A model generated the notes under the pieces. The model saw only the letters and a list, made by a program, of their open reading frames with translations, had not been told where the DNA came from and did no database searches. The position numbers and the translations under genes were made by a program. Shown here one piece after another: positions 18,149 to 26,601 of a stretch of 64,000 nt of DNA (its first letter is position 1; the number at the start of each line of letters is the position of its first letter). The stretch is from a bacterium (GTDB taxonomy: Bacteria; Sumerlaeota; Sumerlaeia; SLMS01), in the NCBI GenBank assembly GCA_016125005.1, contig WGMQ01000003.1, forward strand, positions 62,001-126,000, written 5' to 3'.

Positions 18149-19057
18149 GTGCACCCCATCCTGGTCGACTTCGGCGGCGGATTCTTCATCGGATCCTATG
18201 GAGTATTGATAGCGCTTGGTTTGCTTGCCGCCGTGGCAATCGCCTCGTGGCGTGGGAAGGCGCGCGGATTTCCCCCTGAGGCCTTCATGGATCTGGCGTT
18301 CATCGCCGGGCTGTCGGGGTTCATCGGCGGACGCATTCTCTTCATCCTGCTGGACTTGCCCGGCTTCTTCAAGGCACCGGGCGCCTTTATTTTCTCCCGG
18401 ACGGGCTTTGTTTTTCTTGGTGGCCTGGTCGCTGCCTCTGCCGCTTGCTCATACTATATTTGGAAGAAGAAGCTGGATTTCTGGATGACATCCGACATCC
18501 TAGTGATCGCGCTGGCCATCGGGCACGGGTTCGGGCGCATCGGGTGCCACCTGGCTGGCTGTTGCTATGGCGGAGTCTGCGAGTCGCCCCTCGGCATTCA
18601 CGTCCCGCCGGTGCCGCTGCCGGACGGAACCTACTGGCCGAATGCCTTCACGGACCAGCTGTCAGCCGGTCTGCTCCCCGCGGGCGCCACCCAGTCGCTT
18701 GCCGTCTGGCCGGTGCAGCTCTTCGAATCGGCCTCGCTCTTCATCCTGGCCGCCGCGCTCTTTGCCTTCGGCGCGCGGGCACACCGCAAGGGCCTGATCC
18801 TCGGACTCTACTTTGTCTCCTACGCAGTGATCCGCTTCTGCCTGGAATACCTGCGCGGCGACAGTGTCCGCGGCGTCTATTTCAACGGCCTGCTGAGCAC
18901 GAGCCAGATCATCTCGATCTTCCTCTTCATCGCGGGCGTGGTGATCCTGGCCACGGGTCACATGCGGGATCCGTGGGCACCCTTGAAGCCTGTCGAGGAG
19001 AAGAAGCGTCCGCCCGTCCGGCGCGCCGCACAGGAAAGCAAGGCAGAGTCCGTATAG
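18149..19057 (+). CDS. lgt: Prolipoprotein diacylglyceryl transferase
   Basis: Inner-membrane enzyme transferring diacylglycerol to the lipobox Cys, servicing the many lipoproteins in this window. It starts at GTG 18149 with GAAGGAG 6 bp upstream. The Lgt signature is seen as 'IGHGFGRIGCHLAGCCYG' at about residues 125-142, with the essential Arg of 'GRIG' retained and the usual 'NFLNGE' diverged. Seven hydrophobic segments and the C-terminal 'YFVSYAVIRFCLEYLRGD' are typical. Its last codons, GTA TAG, lie within the left arm of the inverted repeat at 19051-19074. Confidence 0.92.
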   Translation: MHPILVDFGGGFFIGSYGVLIALGLLAAVAIASWRGKARGFPPEAFMDLAFIAGLSGFIGGRILFILLDLPGFFKAPGAFIFSRTGFVFLGGLVAASAACSYYIWKKKLDFWMTSDILVIALAIGHGFGRIGCHLAGCCYGGVCESPLGIHVPPVPLPDGTYWPNAFTDQLSAGLLPAGATQSLAVWPVQLFESASLFILAAALFAFGARAHRKGLILGLYFVSYAVIRFCLEYLRGDSVRGVYFNGLLSTSQIISIFLFIAGVVILATGHMRDPWAPLKPVEEKKRPPVRRAAQESKAESV

Positions 19058-19074
19058 ACAGCCCTGTCTATACG
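19051..19074. repeat. Perfect inverted pair of the genomic octamer between convergent genes
   Basis: CGTATAGACAG (19051-19061), a 2-nt spacer CC, then CTGTCTATACG (19064-19074) form an 11-bp perfect inverted repeat. Each arm holds one GTCTATAC. The TAG stop of lgt (19055-19057) lies in the left arm and that of the convergent gene (19070-19068) in the right arm. A transcript from either strand would form a hairpin, but no T-tract follows. Confidence 0.85.
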
Positions 19075-19697
19075 AGCGCGTGGGCTTCTCGCACGATCGC
19101 GTTGATGAATTCGATGGTCTTTCGTCCCGCGGCGATCATCGCCACGAGTTCCTTTTCCGTATAGTCATTCTCGTTGAGTGCCGCGACATGAAATTCCCAG
19201 GCCTCCTCCCGGTCGTCACCGTAGGGAAAGAGGTGCATGAGGCCATCGGTCCCGGCGAAGCCATAGGCACGCCGCGCCGCATCGGCGATACGCGGTCCGT
19301 CACCATGGCTTGCCTCGATCACGTGGTGCGCCGCGAGGACCACAATGCCATGGTCCTCGCTCGTGCGGGTGAGCCACTTTAGGAATGCGGGAATCGACGG
19401 CACCGGGCGCAGTTTCTCCGGATCGTCGCCGAGGAACAGGACGTCCTCGCGAAACGCGGCTGCGTGGAAATGATCCTCCGTCACGACGTGCGAGATGCGC
19501 GGCTCCAGATGTCTATACGCTTCCAGGATCTGCTCGAAGCCCTTCTGGAAGAGGAACCGCTGCCCCACCTCGGCACGGTATTTCTCGAATGGGAGTTGTC
19601 CGTTCAGCAGGAGCGCCAGCTCGGGAGACGGCTCGACCTGTCTATACAGGATGCCAGCTTCGAGGCGCTGCGCGGGTGTCATGGATGAGGTCGACAT
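19068..19697 (-). CDS. Heme oxygenase-like fold protein
   Basis: 209 residues from the ATG at 19697. The all-helical pattern fits the biliverdin-producing heme oxygenase superfamily: 'FREDVLFLGDDPEKL' is followed by 'GIVVLAAHHVIEASHGDGPRIAD', corresponding to the glycine-rich distal helix. Next come 'MHLFPYG' and a final helix 'AGRKTIEFINAIVREA'. The N-terminal helix, where the proximal heme His normally sits, shows no His (LEAGILYRQVEPSPEL). It may therefore not bind heme conventionally, or may be another member of the fold. Two exact genomic octamers lie in its first third. Confidence 0.65.
   Translation of the reverse strand: MSTSSMTPAQRLEAGILYRQVEPSPELALLLNGQLPFEKYRAEVGQRFLFQKGFEQILEAYRHLEPRISHVVTEDHFHAAAFREDVLFLGDDPEKLRPVPSIPAFLKWLTRTSEDHGIVVLAAHHVIEASHGDGPRIADAARRAYGFAGTDGLMHLFPYGDDREEAWEFHVAALNENDYTEKELVAMIAAGRKTIEFINAIVREAHALV
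19511..19518 (+). repeat. Genomic octamer GTCTATAC (in heme-oxygenase-like gene, opposite strand)
   Basis: Exact copy antisense to the gene, which reads it as Ala-Tyr-Arg-His with the rare AGA codon. Confidence 0.6.
19637..19650. repeat. Octamer in a near-palindrome CCTGTCTATACAGG
   Basis: CCTGT and ACAGG flank a CTAT centre. It contains an exact GTCTATAC (19640-19647). The heme-oxygenase-like gene reads it as Leu-Tyr-Arg-Gln. Confidence 0.6.
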
Positions 19698-19764
19698 GAA
19701 ATAGCCCTTCCTAGTCCTGATGGAAGAGCATATATCGGCAACGGGGAGGCGTGTCGAGCCTTCG

Positions 19765-20613
19765 TCACTCGTCGCGGTGCCCGGAAAATAACGCGTCCTC
19801 GTGCTCCAACAGCTTTTCCTTTGCGGGCAGACCCCAGCGATAGCCCCGGAGCGCCCCATCCGACGCGATGGCGCGGTGACAGGGAATCGCGATCGACACG
19901 CGGTTGGTCGCGCAGGCCCTCGCCACGGCACGCACCGCCTCCGGACGCCCAAGTCGCCGCGCCAGCTCGCCATAGGTTGTCGTCTCGCCCGGTTTCACGC
20001 GGCGAAGCTCCGCCCACACGGCTCGTTGAAAGTCCGTGCCGAACTCGTCGAGCTCCGGATCGAAGGAGGGCGAACGTCGCTCGAGCCACGCGACCAACTG
20101 AAGAGCGAAGGGCTCCACGTGGGATGGCTCCTCCACGAACGTGGCCCGGGGGAAATCGTGGTGCATTTCCTCCAGGGCCTTCTCGGCGCCGACCCAGGCG
20201 CAAAGCGACAGGACACTCAATCCACGCTCTGTCGCGCCCAGTAGCACCACACCCAGCGGCGTCCCGAAAAACCCGAAGCGAATCGTCACCCCTTCGCCGA
20301 GCCGCCGCAGCTCGCCGGGAGTCATCCCCGTGCGCCGCGCCATCGCGTCGTGCAGCCGTCCGGGACCAGAGAAACCCGATTGATGCGCCGCGTTGAGCAC
20401 GTCCACGCCATCGGCCAGGAGGCGTTGTGCCTCTGCCGCCCGCAACGTGCGGAACAGCTCACCCGGCGTCAGGCCGGTGGTCTCACGGAACCGCCGGTCG
20501 AGCTGCCGCCGCCCCACGCCCGCTTGCTCGAGCAGAGGCCCATACTCGAGCGCCGCGACGCCCTGCGCCACCTGCTCCTCAATCATCCGCCGCAACTCGT
20601 CGATGCTCACCAT
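19765..20613 (-). CDS. AraC-type HTH fused to methylated-DNA-cysteine methyltransferase (Ada-like)
   Basis: Two domains are visible. An AraC helix-turn-helix covers about residues 1-105 ('AGVGRRQLDRRFRETTGLTPGEL', 'LNAAHQSGFSGPGRLHDAMARRTGMTP'). An O6-alkylguanine-DNA alkyltransferase occupies 110-275, with the DNA-binding helix 'TYGELARRLGRPEAVRAVARA' and the acceptor Cys in 'IAIPCHRAI'. The N-terminal zinc/phosphotriester-repair Cys domain of E. coli Ada is absent. It therefore probably repairs O6-methylguanine and perhaps regulates, but cannot sense phosphotriesters in the classical way. It stands alone, 67 bp upstream of the heme-oxygenase-like gene. Confidence 0.88.
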   Translation of the reverse strand: MVSIDELRRMIEEQVAQGVAALEYGPLLEQAGVGRRQLDRRFRETTGLTPGELFRTLRAAEAQRLLADGVDVLNAAHQSGFSGPGRLHDAMARRTGMTPGELRRLGEGVTIRFGFFGTPLGVVLLGATERGLSVLSLCAWVGAEKALEEMHHDFPRATFVEEPSHVEPFALQLVAWLERRSPSFDPELDEFGTDFQRAVWAELRRVKPGETTTYGELARRLGRPEAVRAVARACATNRVSIAIPCHRAIASDGALRGYRWGLPAKEKLLEHEDALFSGHRDE

Positions 20614-20685
20614 GCCCGCGTCCTCACTACGAACAGCCTTCGCACAAACAAGCAGCGTCGCGACACCCGAAGTTGGACATTGCTG

Positions 20686-22968
20686 CTAGCTCGCGGCTCC
20701 CGCCCCAGTCGGTTGGAAGTGCCGGAAGATCGGTTCCTGACGGAAGACCGAATCCGTCGAACCGCTGAGTGTCGTCACTGCGAACTGCTTGCGAGGTCGG
20801 CTGCTGGCAATCCAAATGGAGCCCGCCGCCGCGTCAAGATTGGCTTCAGCACAGAACTGGTGCGTGTTGAAAAGGCAGACGTAGTGGAACTCCAGACCGA
20901 TCAAAGCATCGATATGTGTGAGGATCGGATCTTGATCAGACACGTTGAATTGCCCATCCAACCTGTTGATCAGTTCGATTCCGTGACTGCCCGCAAGATC
21001 GCGAAGCAGATCTGCCATGGTTTCCATCTCACCCACTTCGCTGCTCGGGCACGGGACCAAGACGATCTTGGCGAGTGGGTCACTGTCGTGCCAGCTGCGG
21101 AGGATAGTTACCACCTCATGTAGCTCGGCCTCCCAATCGCGCGCGACGGTGGAGATCAGCGGTTGGGGTCCTCTTTCGATGAGAGGAGAAGGCTTCAATT
21201 CATCGTCAATTCCCAGCGCCTTGGCGAGATCGACCAAGAGGTCGAACTGCTGGAGTGTGACGCGGTGAATTGTATTGAGAGAGACAACGTCAACGTCCTG
21301 CTTTCTCTCCACAAAAAAGAAAGCATCCTTTGACGGCGAGGTGGACTGGCGAGGATCACCCACGAGCGTGCAGGAGCGCATCCGGCCACACCAAGAGTCC
21401 ATGATGAGCCGAATCAGCAGAGGCGGCATTAACTGGCACTCGTCGATGACGATGTGTGCGTATCGCAGCTTGAACTGACCGTTATCGGGATCAATCAGCT
21501 CAATTGCCTCGCGGAGCGCCGCCAGTATCAACCAATCCGCCGGATAGATCACGTTGTCGCGACGAGCATTCTGTGCGGACGAAATCCAAGCCACATCATC
21601 CAGACCCGCACGGAGCGCCGCTGTCACGACGTTGTCAGACTGGTAGAACTCGAACAGGAGTGGGAACACTTGAAGGCTCGCGGTCGGACGGGCGCGCCGC
21701 GAGGCGATCCGGTCCGACCAACGCTTCCGCTGCTCGGAGAGTGCCCCACGCCGTGCCCCCAAGCGATCATCTTCCTGCGCGTTGAAATCGCGTTCGAGAA
21801 TGCTCTCCGCTTCATCCCAGAAGCTGTCGACCGTCGGATGATCGCTCTTGGTAAGAGCCGAAAGATAACGGACGCAGGAGCCAAGGCGCTTGCGCGCTGG
21901 ATCGTCGAGGATGGGGTCAGTGAGTATACTCTGAATATATTCGACAATGTCCGCGACGATTGCGAGATCGGCCCTGTCGGTCGCCCGAAGGGACTCGTCG
22001 CGACTGGCGATGAAATCAGCGATGAGTTGCCAGTCAAGCGTGGCCTTGAACTGATGGAATGGGTCGCTTTTCTCCGGTCGATAGACCGGGGTCACAGCGC
22101 CGGCCAGATTGCGCGCGTACTCCCGGAGTTCCTTGTCGAGCAACGTAACACATCCGGATGGGATACGAAGCTCCTTGGCATAGCTGGCGAGGTAGGACTT
22201 GAGGTGCTCCTTGCGCACGAGCACCCTGATCGACTCTGCCCTGATCGGTGGGGCCTTTGGGTATCGACGCGCCAGATCCTCACGCAGCTGCTTCAACTCA
22301 GGGTCTTGTTCGTGCGCGATCTGGAGCAGATAGGCGATGCGCCTCATCGCAACGGTGGTCTTGCCGACGCCGGGAGGACCAGTGACGATTAGTGGTCGAT
22401 CAGGCGGGTGGATCGTCGTATCGTACTGCTGATAGGTGAATTCCGAAGTTCGATCACTGAGGCCGTAGTCAGCTTCAAACTCCGTTCGGGTCACTTGCCG
22501 CGCATGCCACACACCTGCTCGGGAGGGAAGCAATGCGACGGTGCCCACTCCCCTCAGGCTCTCAGCAAGCTTCACCGTGCCGACCTGCCCGACGTGCTCC
22601 TTTTCCACCATGCCAATGGAGATCGGATGCTGGAGCATCACTGCGACTTCGCGGGCCTTGAAGTAGATGCGGGACATGCGTCCAACCATGTACTTGAAGA
22701 GCCTTAGCTCGGTCTCTGCCTCCCCATTGTGAAGGTAGACGACATCGAGGCATCCATCTTCTCCCCGTAGTGTCATCATAGCTTGAATCGGATGTCCGGC
22801 GACGTCCAAGGCTCTGGCCCGAGTGAGTGCCTGACCCATGCTCTGTGGCTCTTCAGGGTCGACATGCCGCAGAATTCGCTCCAGCCACCGCTGGATCTCC
22901 TGCGCCTTGGCGTCGAGAAGTTCCTGCGCCTCCGCGTCAATCAACAATGCAAAATCAAGAACAGGCAC
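20686..22968 (-). CDS. Superfamily 1 helicase (UvrD/HelD-like)
   Basis: 760 residues starting at GTG 22968 with GGGAGG upstream. Walker A is 'VTGPPGVGKTTVAMRRIAYLL' at about residues 195-215. Motif II is 'AHIVIDECQLMP' (DECQ), motif III 'CTLVGDPRQS', and a late 'ALIGLEFHYVCLFN' corresponds to the UvrD-like motif V region. About 190 residues precede the ATPase core, without a recognised nuclease. The gene is noticeably AT-richer than its neighbours and is not linked to recBCD or addAB genes, which suggests acquisition. RNA polymerase recycling (HelD-like) and DNA repair are both possible. Confidence 0.8.
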   Translation of the reverse strand: MPVLDFALLIDAEAQELLDAKAQEIQRWLERILRHVDPEEPQSMGQALTRARALDVAGHPIQAMMTLRGEDGCLDVVYLHNGEAETELRLFKYMVGRMSRIYFKAREVAVMLQHPISIGMVEKEHVGQVGTVKLAESLRGVGTVALLPSRAGVWHARQVTRTEFEADYGLSDRTSEFTYQQYDTTIHPPDRPLIVTGPPGVGKTTVAMRRIAYLLQIAHEQDPELKQLREDLARRYPKAPPIRAESIRVLVRKEHLKSYLASYAKELRIPSGCVTLLDKELREYARNLAGAVTPVYRPEKSDPFHQFKATLDWQLIADFIASRDESLRATDRADLAIVADIVEYIQSILTDPILDDPARKRLGSCVRYLSALTKSDHPTVDSFWDEAESILERDFNAQEDDRLGARRGALSEQRKRWSDRIASRRARPTASLQVFPLLFEFYQSDNVVTAALRAGLDDVAWISSAQNARRDNVIYPADWLILAALREAIELIDPDNGQFKLRYAHIVIDECQLMPPLLIRLIMDSWCGRMRSCTLVGDPRQSTSPSKDAFFFVERKQDVDVVSLNTIHRVTLQQFDLLVDLAKALGIDDELKPSPLIERGPQPLISTVARDWEAELHEVVTILRSWHDSDPLAKIVLVPCPSSEVGEMETMADLLRDLAGSHGIELINRLDGQFNVSDQDPILTHIDALIGLEFHYVCLFNTHQFCAEANLDAAAGSIWIASSRPRKQFAVTTLSGSTDSVFRQEPIFRHFQPTGAGAAS

Positions 22969-23054
22969 GAAATCGACCTCCCAGACATTATGGTTTTGGA
23001 GAAGTCAGGAGGGACAGGCGGCTTGGTGCAATAAGATTCCCTCGAAAGTCGGCC

Positions 23055-24458
23055 CTACTCTCCGCCCCGCCGCTTCACCAGCATCGGTGAAACCACGCGG
23101 GTGGGCCAGTCCCATGCAACGTTCAGCAACATGCGGCCGGTGCTGAAGGCGGAGCGTTCGCGGACGCTCGATAGCAGCGCGTGGCCGATCAGGCCGATCA
23201 TCATGCAGCCTCCGAAGAACACGAGAAACGCGAAGCTGAATGCGCCGGTTGGATCGGGTGGGATGCCCTCTCCCACTGGATGGCGCAGGCGGTTCAGCAC
23301 CATGCCCCAGACAAGCGGAGCGCCACCGCCCGCGAGCGCCACGAACACCTGATAGAGGGGCAGGGATAGCGTCACGTCATCAGGGGGACTGGTGTCGAGG
23401 ATCAGGCGCGTCTGGGAGATGGCCTGTGCCGCGGAGAGACTCCCCCAGCACAGGAAGGCGATCACGAGCGCGGGCAGCGTGGCGACGGGCAGGCCGGAGG
23501 CCGACGCGATCCAGAAGGTCAGCAGCGCCAGCTGTCCGGTGAGCGCCACCCGCAGCACCGGGCGGCTGCCGTAGCGCTCGCACAGGGCGCCCCAGACGAT
23601 CGCCGTCAGGGCGACGCCGACTGTCGTCAGCGACTGGAGCTTCATGACCGCGCCGGTGGTCCAGTCGAGATCCTCGGCCACATAGATGACGAGGAAGCCC
23701 GGGATCGCGGACACCGCGATGGTGTGAACGGTGGTGAATCGGGTCGCGGCACGAAAGGGCCGGTGGCGAATGATCCGGGAGAAGGCACCGAGCCGTTCAC
23801 GGAGGCTGCGCTCGCACTCGCCCTCGGTCTCGCCCGGCATGACTTCGGGCGCCTTGCGCAGGAACCAGACACTCGCCATGCCCGCCAGCCACGCGACAAC
23901 GAAGAGGAGCGAGAACTGAAGCGCACCGGGATCGCGACCAAGCACGGCGCCGCAAAAGATCAGTGTCAGGAAGCCGCTCAGATTCATCGTGATCTGCTCG
24001 CGCGCCAGATAGCGGCCGCGTTCGCCTTCCGGCAGGAGCGTCTTCAGCCACGGCAACCACGCGCCCGAGGCCAGTCCGCGAAACACGTTGAACAGGAAGA
24101 TCGGGATGATGATGGCCCAGGACAGAAATGCCTGAGGGAGGACCCCTGCCAGGAATGGCAGGGGGACGATCAGGAGCAGCATGAACGAGCGCGTGCCCCA
24201 GCCCATCAGCATCATCCGCCGATAGCCGAGACGAACCATCCAATTGGTCACGAGCAACTGGAGCCCAACCATGAGGGGAGACAAGGCGTTGAGCAGGCCG
24301 ATCTGCTCCTCGCTGGCGCCAAGGTGGCGCGCCGTAACGATCAGCGGCGCACCGAGACCAATCGTGAAGTTGCAGGCGTTGCAGGCCTGAAACGCGAGCA
24401 GCCAATTGACCGCCGGGTTGACTCTCGCTGGTTCGGCAGCCACTTCTGTGATCGACAC
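23055..24458 (-). CDS. Major facilitator superfamily transporter
   Basis: 467 residues with twelve predicted hydrophobic segments and the MFS loop signature after TM2 'NWMVRLGYRRMMLMGWGTRSF'. A long central loop 'GETEGECERSLRERLGAFSRIIRHRPF' separates the halves. The substrate cannot be predicted. The start is GTG 24458. No Shine-Dalgarno is seen, because the 40 bp upstream to the zwf stop consist of octamer repeats (24461-24492). It lies directly downstream of zwf, so a sugar or sugar-derivative substrate is conceivable, but only by context. Confidence 0.85.
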   Translation of the reverse strand: MSITEVAAEPARVNPAVNWLLAFQACNACNFTIGLGAPLIVTARHLGASEEQIGLLNALSPLMVGLQLLVTNWMVRLGYRRMMLMGWGTRSFMLLLIVPLPFLAGVLPQAFLSWAIIIPIFLFNVFRGLASGAWLPWLKTLLPEGERGRYLAREQITMNLSGFLTLIFCGAVLGRDPGALQFSLLFVVAWLAGMASVWFLRKAPEVMPGETEGECERSLRERLGAFSRIIRHRPFRAATRFTTVHTIAVSAIPGFLVIYVAEDLDWTTGAVMKLQSLTTVGVALTAIVWGALCERYGSRPVLRVALTGQLALLTFWIASASGLPVATLPALVIAFLCWGSLSAAQAISQTRLILDTSPPDDVTLSLPLYQVFVALAGGGAPLVWGMVLNRLRHPVGEGIPPDPTGAFSFAFLVFFGGCMMIGLIGHALLSSVRERSAFSTGRMLLNVAWDWPTRVVSPMLVKRRGGE

Positions 24459-24460
24459 CT

Positions 24461-24492
24461 GTCTAGAAATCTATCCGTCTATCCATCTATAC
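24461..24492 (+). repeat. Tandem array of four 8-bp units (RTCTATCC/GTCTATAC-like)
   Basis: Four consecutive octamers GTCTAGAA, ATCTATCC, GTCTATCC and ATCTATAC fill nearly the whole 40-bp gap between the zwf stop and the MFS start codon. All are variants of the dispersed word GTCTATAC. Confidence 0.75.
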
Positions 24493-24498
24493 AACCCG

Positions 24499-26046
24499 TC
24501 AGAGCTTGCGCCATCCGCTGGCAAGGTCCGCGGTCAGACGATCGGCCGCGGTCGGACCCCAGCTTCCCGCGTCGTAGTTTGGGAAGTCGGTCGGGCGGGG
24601 CATCGCCTTCCATCCGTCTAGGATCGCGGTGCAAAGACGCCACGCTTCCTCGACTTCATCGCCACGCGTGAAGAGAGAGCCGTCGCCCACGATGCCGTCG
24701 AGAAGCAGACGCTCGTAGGCCTCAGGCGACTGACTGCCAAAGCTGGTTCCGTAGCGAAAATCCATCTGCACCGGCTGCAGGTTCATCAGGAGCCCGGGCT
24801 GCTTGGCAGAGAACGTAATGGCGATGCCTTCGTCCGGCTGGATGCGCAGCGCCAGCGTGTTCGGGAGGCGGAATTCCGGCGCGATGTCGAAGACCTGGTG
24901 GGGAGGATGCTTGAAGATGACGGCGATTTCCGTGGCCCGCTTCGGCAGGCGCTTGCCCGCGCGCAGCAGGAACGGAACACCCGCCCAGCGCCAGTTCTTC
25001 ACTTCCAGGCGCCACGCCACATAGGTCTCCGTGACCGAGTCGGGTTCGATCTGGTTCTCTGCGCGATAGGCCAGGCACTCCTTGCCGCGCAGCGATCCGG
25101 CGCCGTACTGGCCGCGCACCACGCTCTCCGCCACTTCCTCCACGGACATGGTGCGGATCGCGCGCAGCACGCGCACCTTCTCGTCCCGCAACGAATCCGC
25201 ATCGAGTGACGCGGGCGGTTCCATGGCTGTCAGACAGAGCAACTGCAACACGTGGTTCTGCACCACGTCGCGCAGGATTCCCGCCTTGTCGAAATACTGT
25301 CCGCGGCGCCCGGGCATTCCCACTTCCTCGCCCATGGTGATCTGCACGTGGTCGATGTAGCGCGAGGACCAGAGCGGCTCGAAGATCGAGTTCGCAAAGC
25401 GGAACGCCAGGAGGTTTTGGACCGTCTCCTTGCCGAGGTAGTGGTCGATGCGATAAACTTGTGACTCGTCGAAAACGGACTGGACCTTGCGGTTCAATTC
25501 GCGCGCGCTGGCGAGGTCCTCGCCGAAGGGCTTCTCGATGATCATGCGCGTCCATGCGCGGTCCGGATTCGCCGGCTGTGACAAACCGGCACCCTGGAGG
25601 AGGCTGATCACCGTTTCGAAGAACTCGGGGGCGATGGCGAAGTAGAAAAGGCGATTAGCGGGCAGGCTGCGCTCGGCTTCCAGTGATTCCAGACGACCGC
25701 GCAGGCCATCGAAATCGGCGCTGCAATCGAGGTTTCCCTGCTGATAGTGGACGTGCGCCAGGAACTCCTCCGCTTCCTCACGGGAGCGCGGTTTGACGCG
25801 GGAGAACTCACACAGGTCCTTGTAGAGATCCTCGCGAAACTCTGCGTCCGACTTGGGCCGGCGAGCAAAACCCACGATGACGAAGCGCGCCGGCAGGTGG
25901 CCGTCCAGAAAGAGGTTAAAGAGCGCCGGGATGAGCTTGCGACCGGTTAGGTCGCCGGTCGCCCCAAGGACCACGATGCTGCACGGCTCGGCCGGTTTAC
26001 GGCCGGAGCGGCCTTCGCGCAGGGGATTGATGGATGTGGACGTCAC
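24499..26046 (-). CDS. zwf: Glucose-6-phosphate 1-dehydrogenase
   Basis: First enzyme of the oxidative pentose phosphate pathway, making NADPH. The nucleotide-binding motif is 'VVLGATGDLTGRKLIPALF', and the catalytic substrate-binding peptide is 'YRIDHYLGKETVQNLL' (Asp-His pair and Lys intact). The C-terminal 'PEAYERLLLDGIVGDGSLFTRGDEVEEAW' block is typical. GTG at 26046 with GGAGG upstream (26058-26062) is preferred; a TTG 14 codons earlier is less likely. 515 residues is normal. gnd and pgl are not adjacent. Confidence 0.95.
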   Translation of the reverse strand: MTSTSINPLREGRSGRKPAEPCSIVVLGATGDLTGRKLIPALFNLFLDGHLPARFVIVGFARRPKSDAEFREDLYKDLCEFSRVKPRSREEAEEFLAHVHYQQGNLDCSADFDGLRGRLESLEAERSLPANRLFYFAIAPEFFETVISLLQGAGLSQPANPDRAWTRMIIEKPFGEDLASARELNRKVQSVFDESQVYRIDHYLGKETVQNLLAFRFANSIFEPLWSSRYIDHVQITMGEEVGMPGRRGQYFDKAGILRDVVQNHVLQLLCLTAMEPPASLDADSLRDEKVRVLRAIRTMSVEEVAESVVRGQYGAGSLRGKECLAYRAENQIEPDSVTETYVAWRLEVKNWRWAGVPFLLRAGKRLPKRATEIAVIFKHPPHQVFDIAPEFRLPNTLALRIQPDEGIAITFSAKQPGLLMNLQPVQMDFRYGTSFGSQSPEAYERLLLDGIVGDGSLFTRGDEVEEAWRLCTAILDGWKAMPRPTDFPNYDAGSWGPTAADRLTADLASGWRKL

Positions 26047-26124
26047 GTCGTGAGCAACCTCCGTTGTTCTATTGCCGATATCAACCAACGGCCCAGCAAG
26101 GGCAAGTGCTGTTCCAATGTCCCA

Positions 26125-26601
26125 TCACGGCAGTTCCAAATCGCCGCTTTTCCCGCCAGTTTTGCGCCGCAACCGAATGTCGCCGATCCGCATGTCCTTC
26201 TGGGCGCTCTTTAGCATGTCGTACAGTGTCAGCAGCGCGACCGAAACTGCCGTGAGCGCCTCCATCTCGGCGCCCGTGCGCTCGACCACCGTGACGGTCG
26301 CTGTCACCACCACGCTGCTTGGGTCGGAGCGTCGCTCCATGTCGACGGCAACGCTGGTCGTTGCGATCGGATGGCAGAGCGGAATCAGTTCGGAGGTGCG
26401 CTTGGCGGCCATGATGCCAGCGACACGTGACACCGCAATCGCATCGCCCTTCTTCCCGCCCTCCAGCAGGTCCAACGTCTCCGGCGCGGCGTATAGACAG
26501 CCCTCCGCCACCGCCAGCCGGGCTGTCGTTGGCTTACCGTCGACGCCCACCATGTGAACCTCGCCGACTTCGTTCAGGTGCGTCAGCTTTCGTTCGGTCA
26601 T
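26125..26601 (-). CDS. moaC: Cyclic pyranopterin monophosphate synthase
   Basis: Second step of molybdenum cofactor synthesis, converting the MoaA product to cyclic pyranopterin monophosphate. Signature segments are 'MVGVDGKPTTARLAVAEG', 'GIMAAKRTSELIPLCHPI' and 'TGAEMEALTAVSVALLTLYDM', with the catalytic Lys of 'DMLKSAQKD' present. 158 residues is standard. The ATG at 26601 overlaps the TGA of the upstream gene by 4 bp. Other moa genes are not in the window. The C-terminus 'TGGKSGDLE' is the usual ending. Confidence 0.95.
   Translation of the reverse strand: MTERKLTHLNEVGEVHMVGVDGKPTTARLAVAEGCLYAAPETLDLLEGGKKGDAIAVSRVAGIMAAKRTSELIPLCHPIATTSVAVDMERRSDPSSVVVTATVTVVERTGAEMEALTAVSVALLTLYDMLKSAQKDMRIGDIRLRRKTGGKSGDLELP
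26491..26498 (-). repeat. Genomic octamer GTCTATAC (in moaC)
   Basis: Exact copy on the minus strand in context GGCTGTCTATACGCC; read as Cys-Leu-Tyr-Ala, a different phase from the copies in gluQ and lpxK. Confidence 0.6.
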
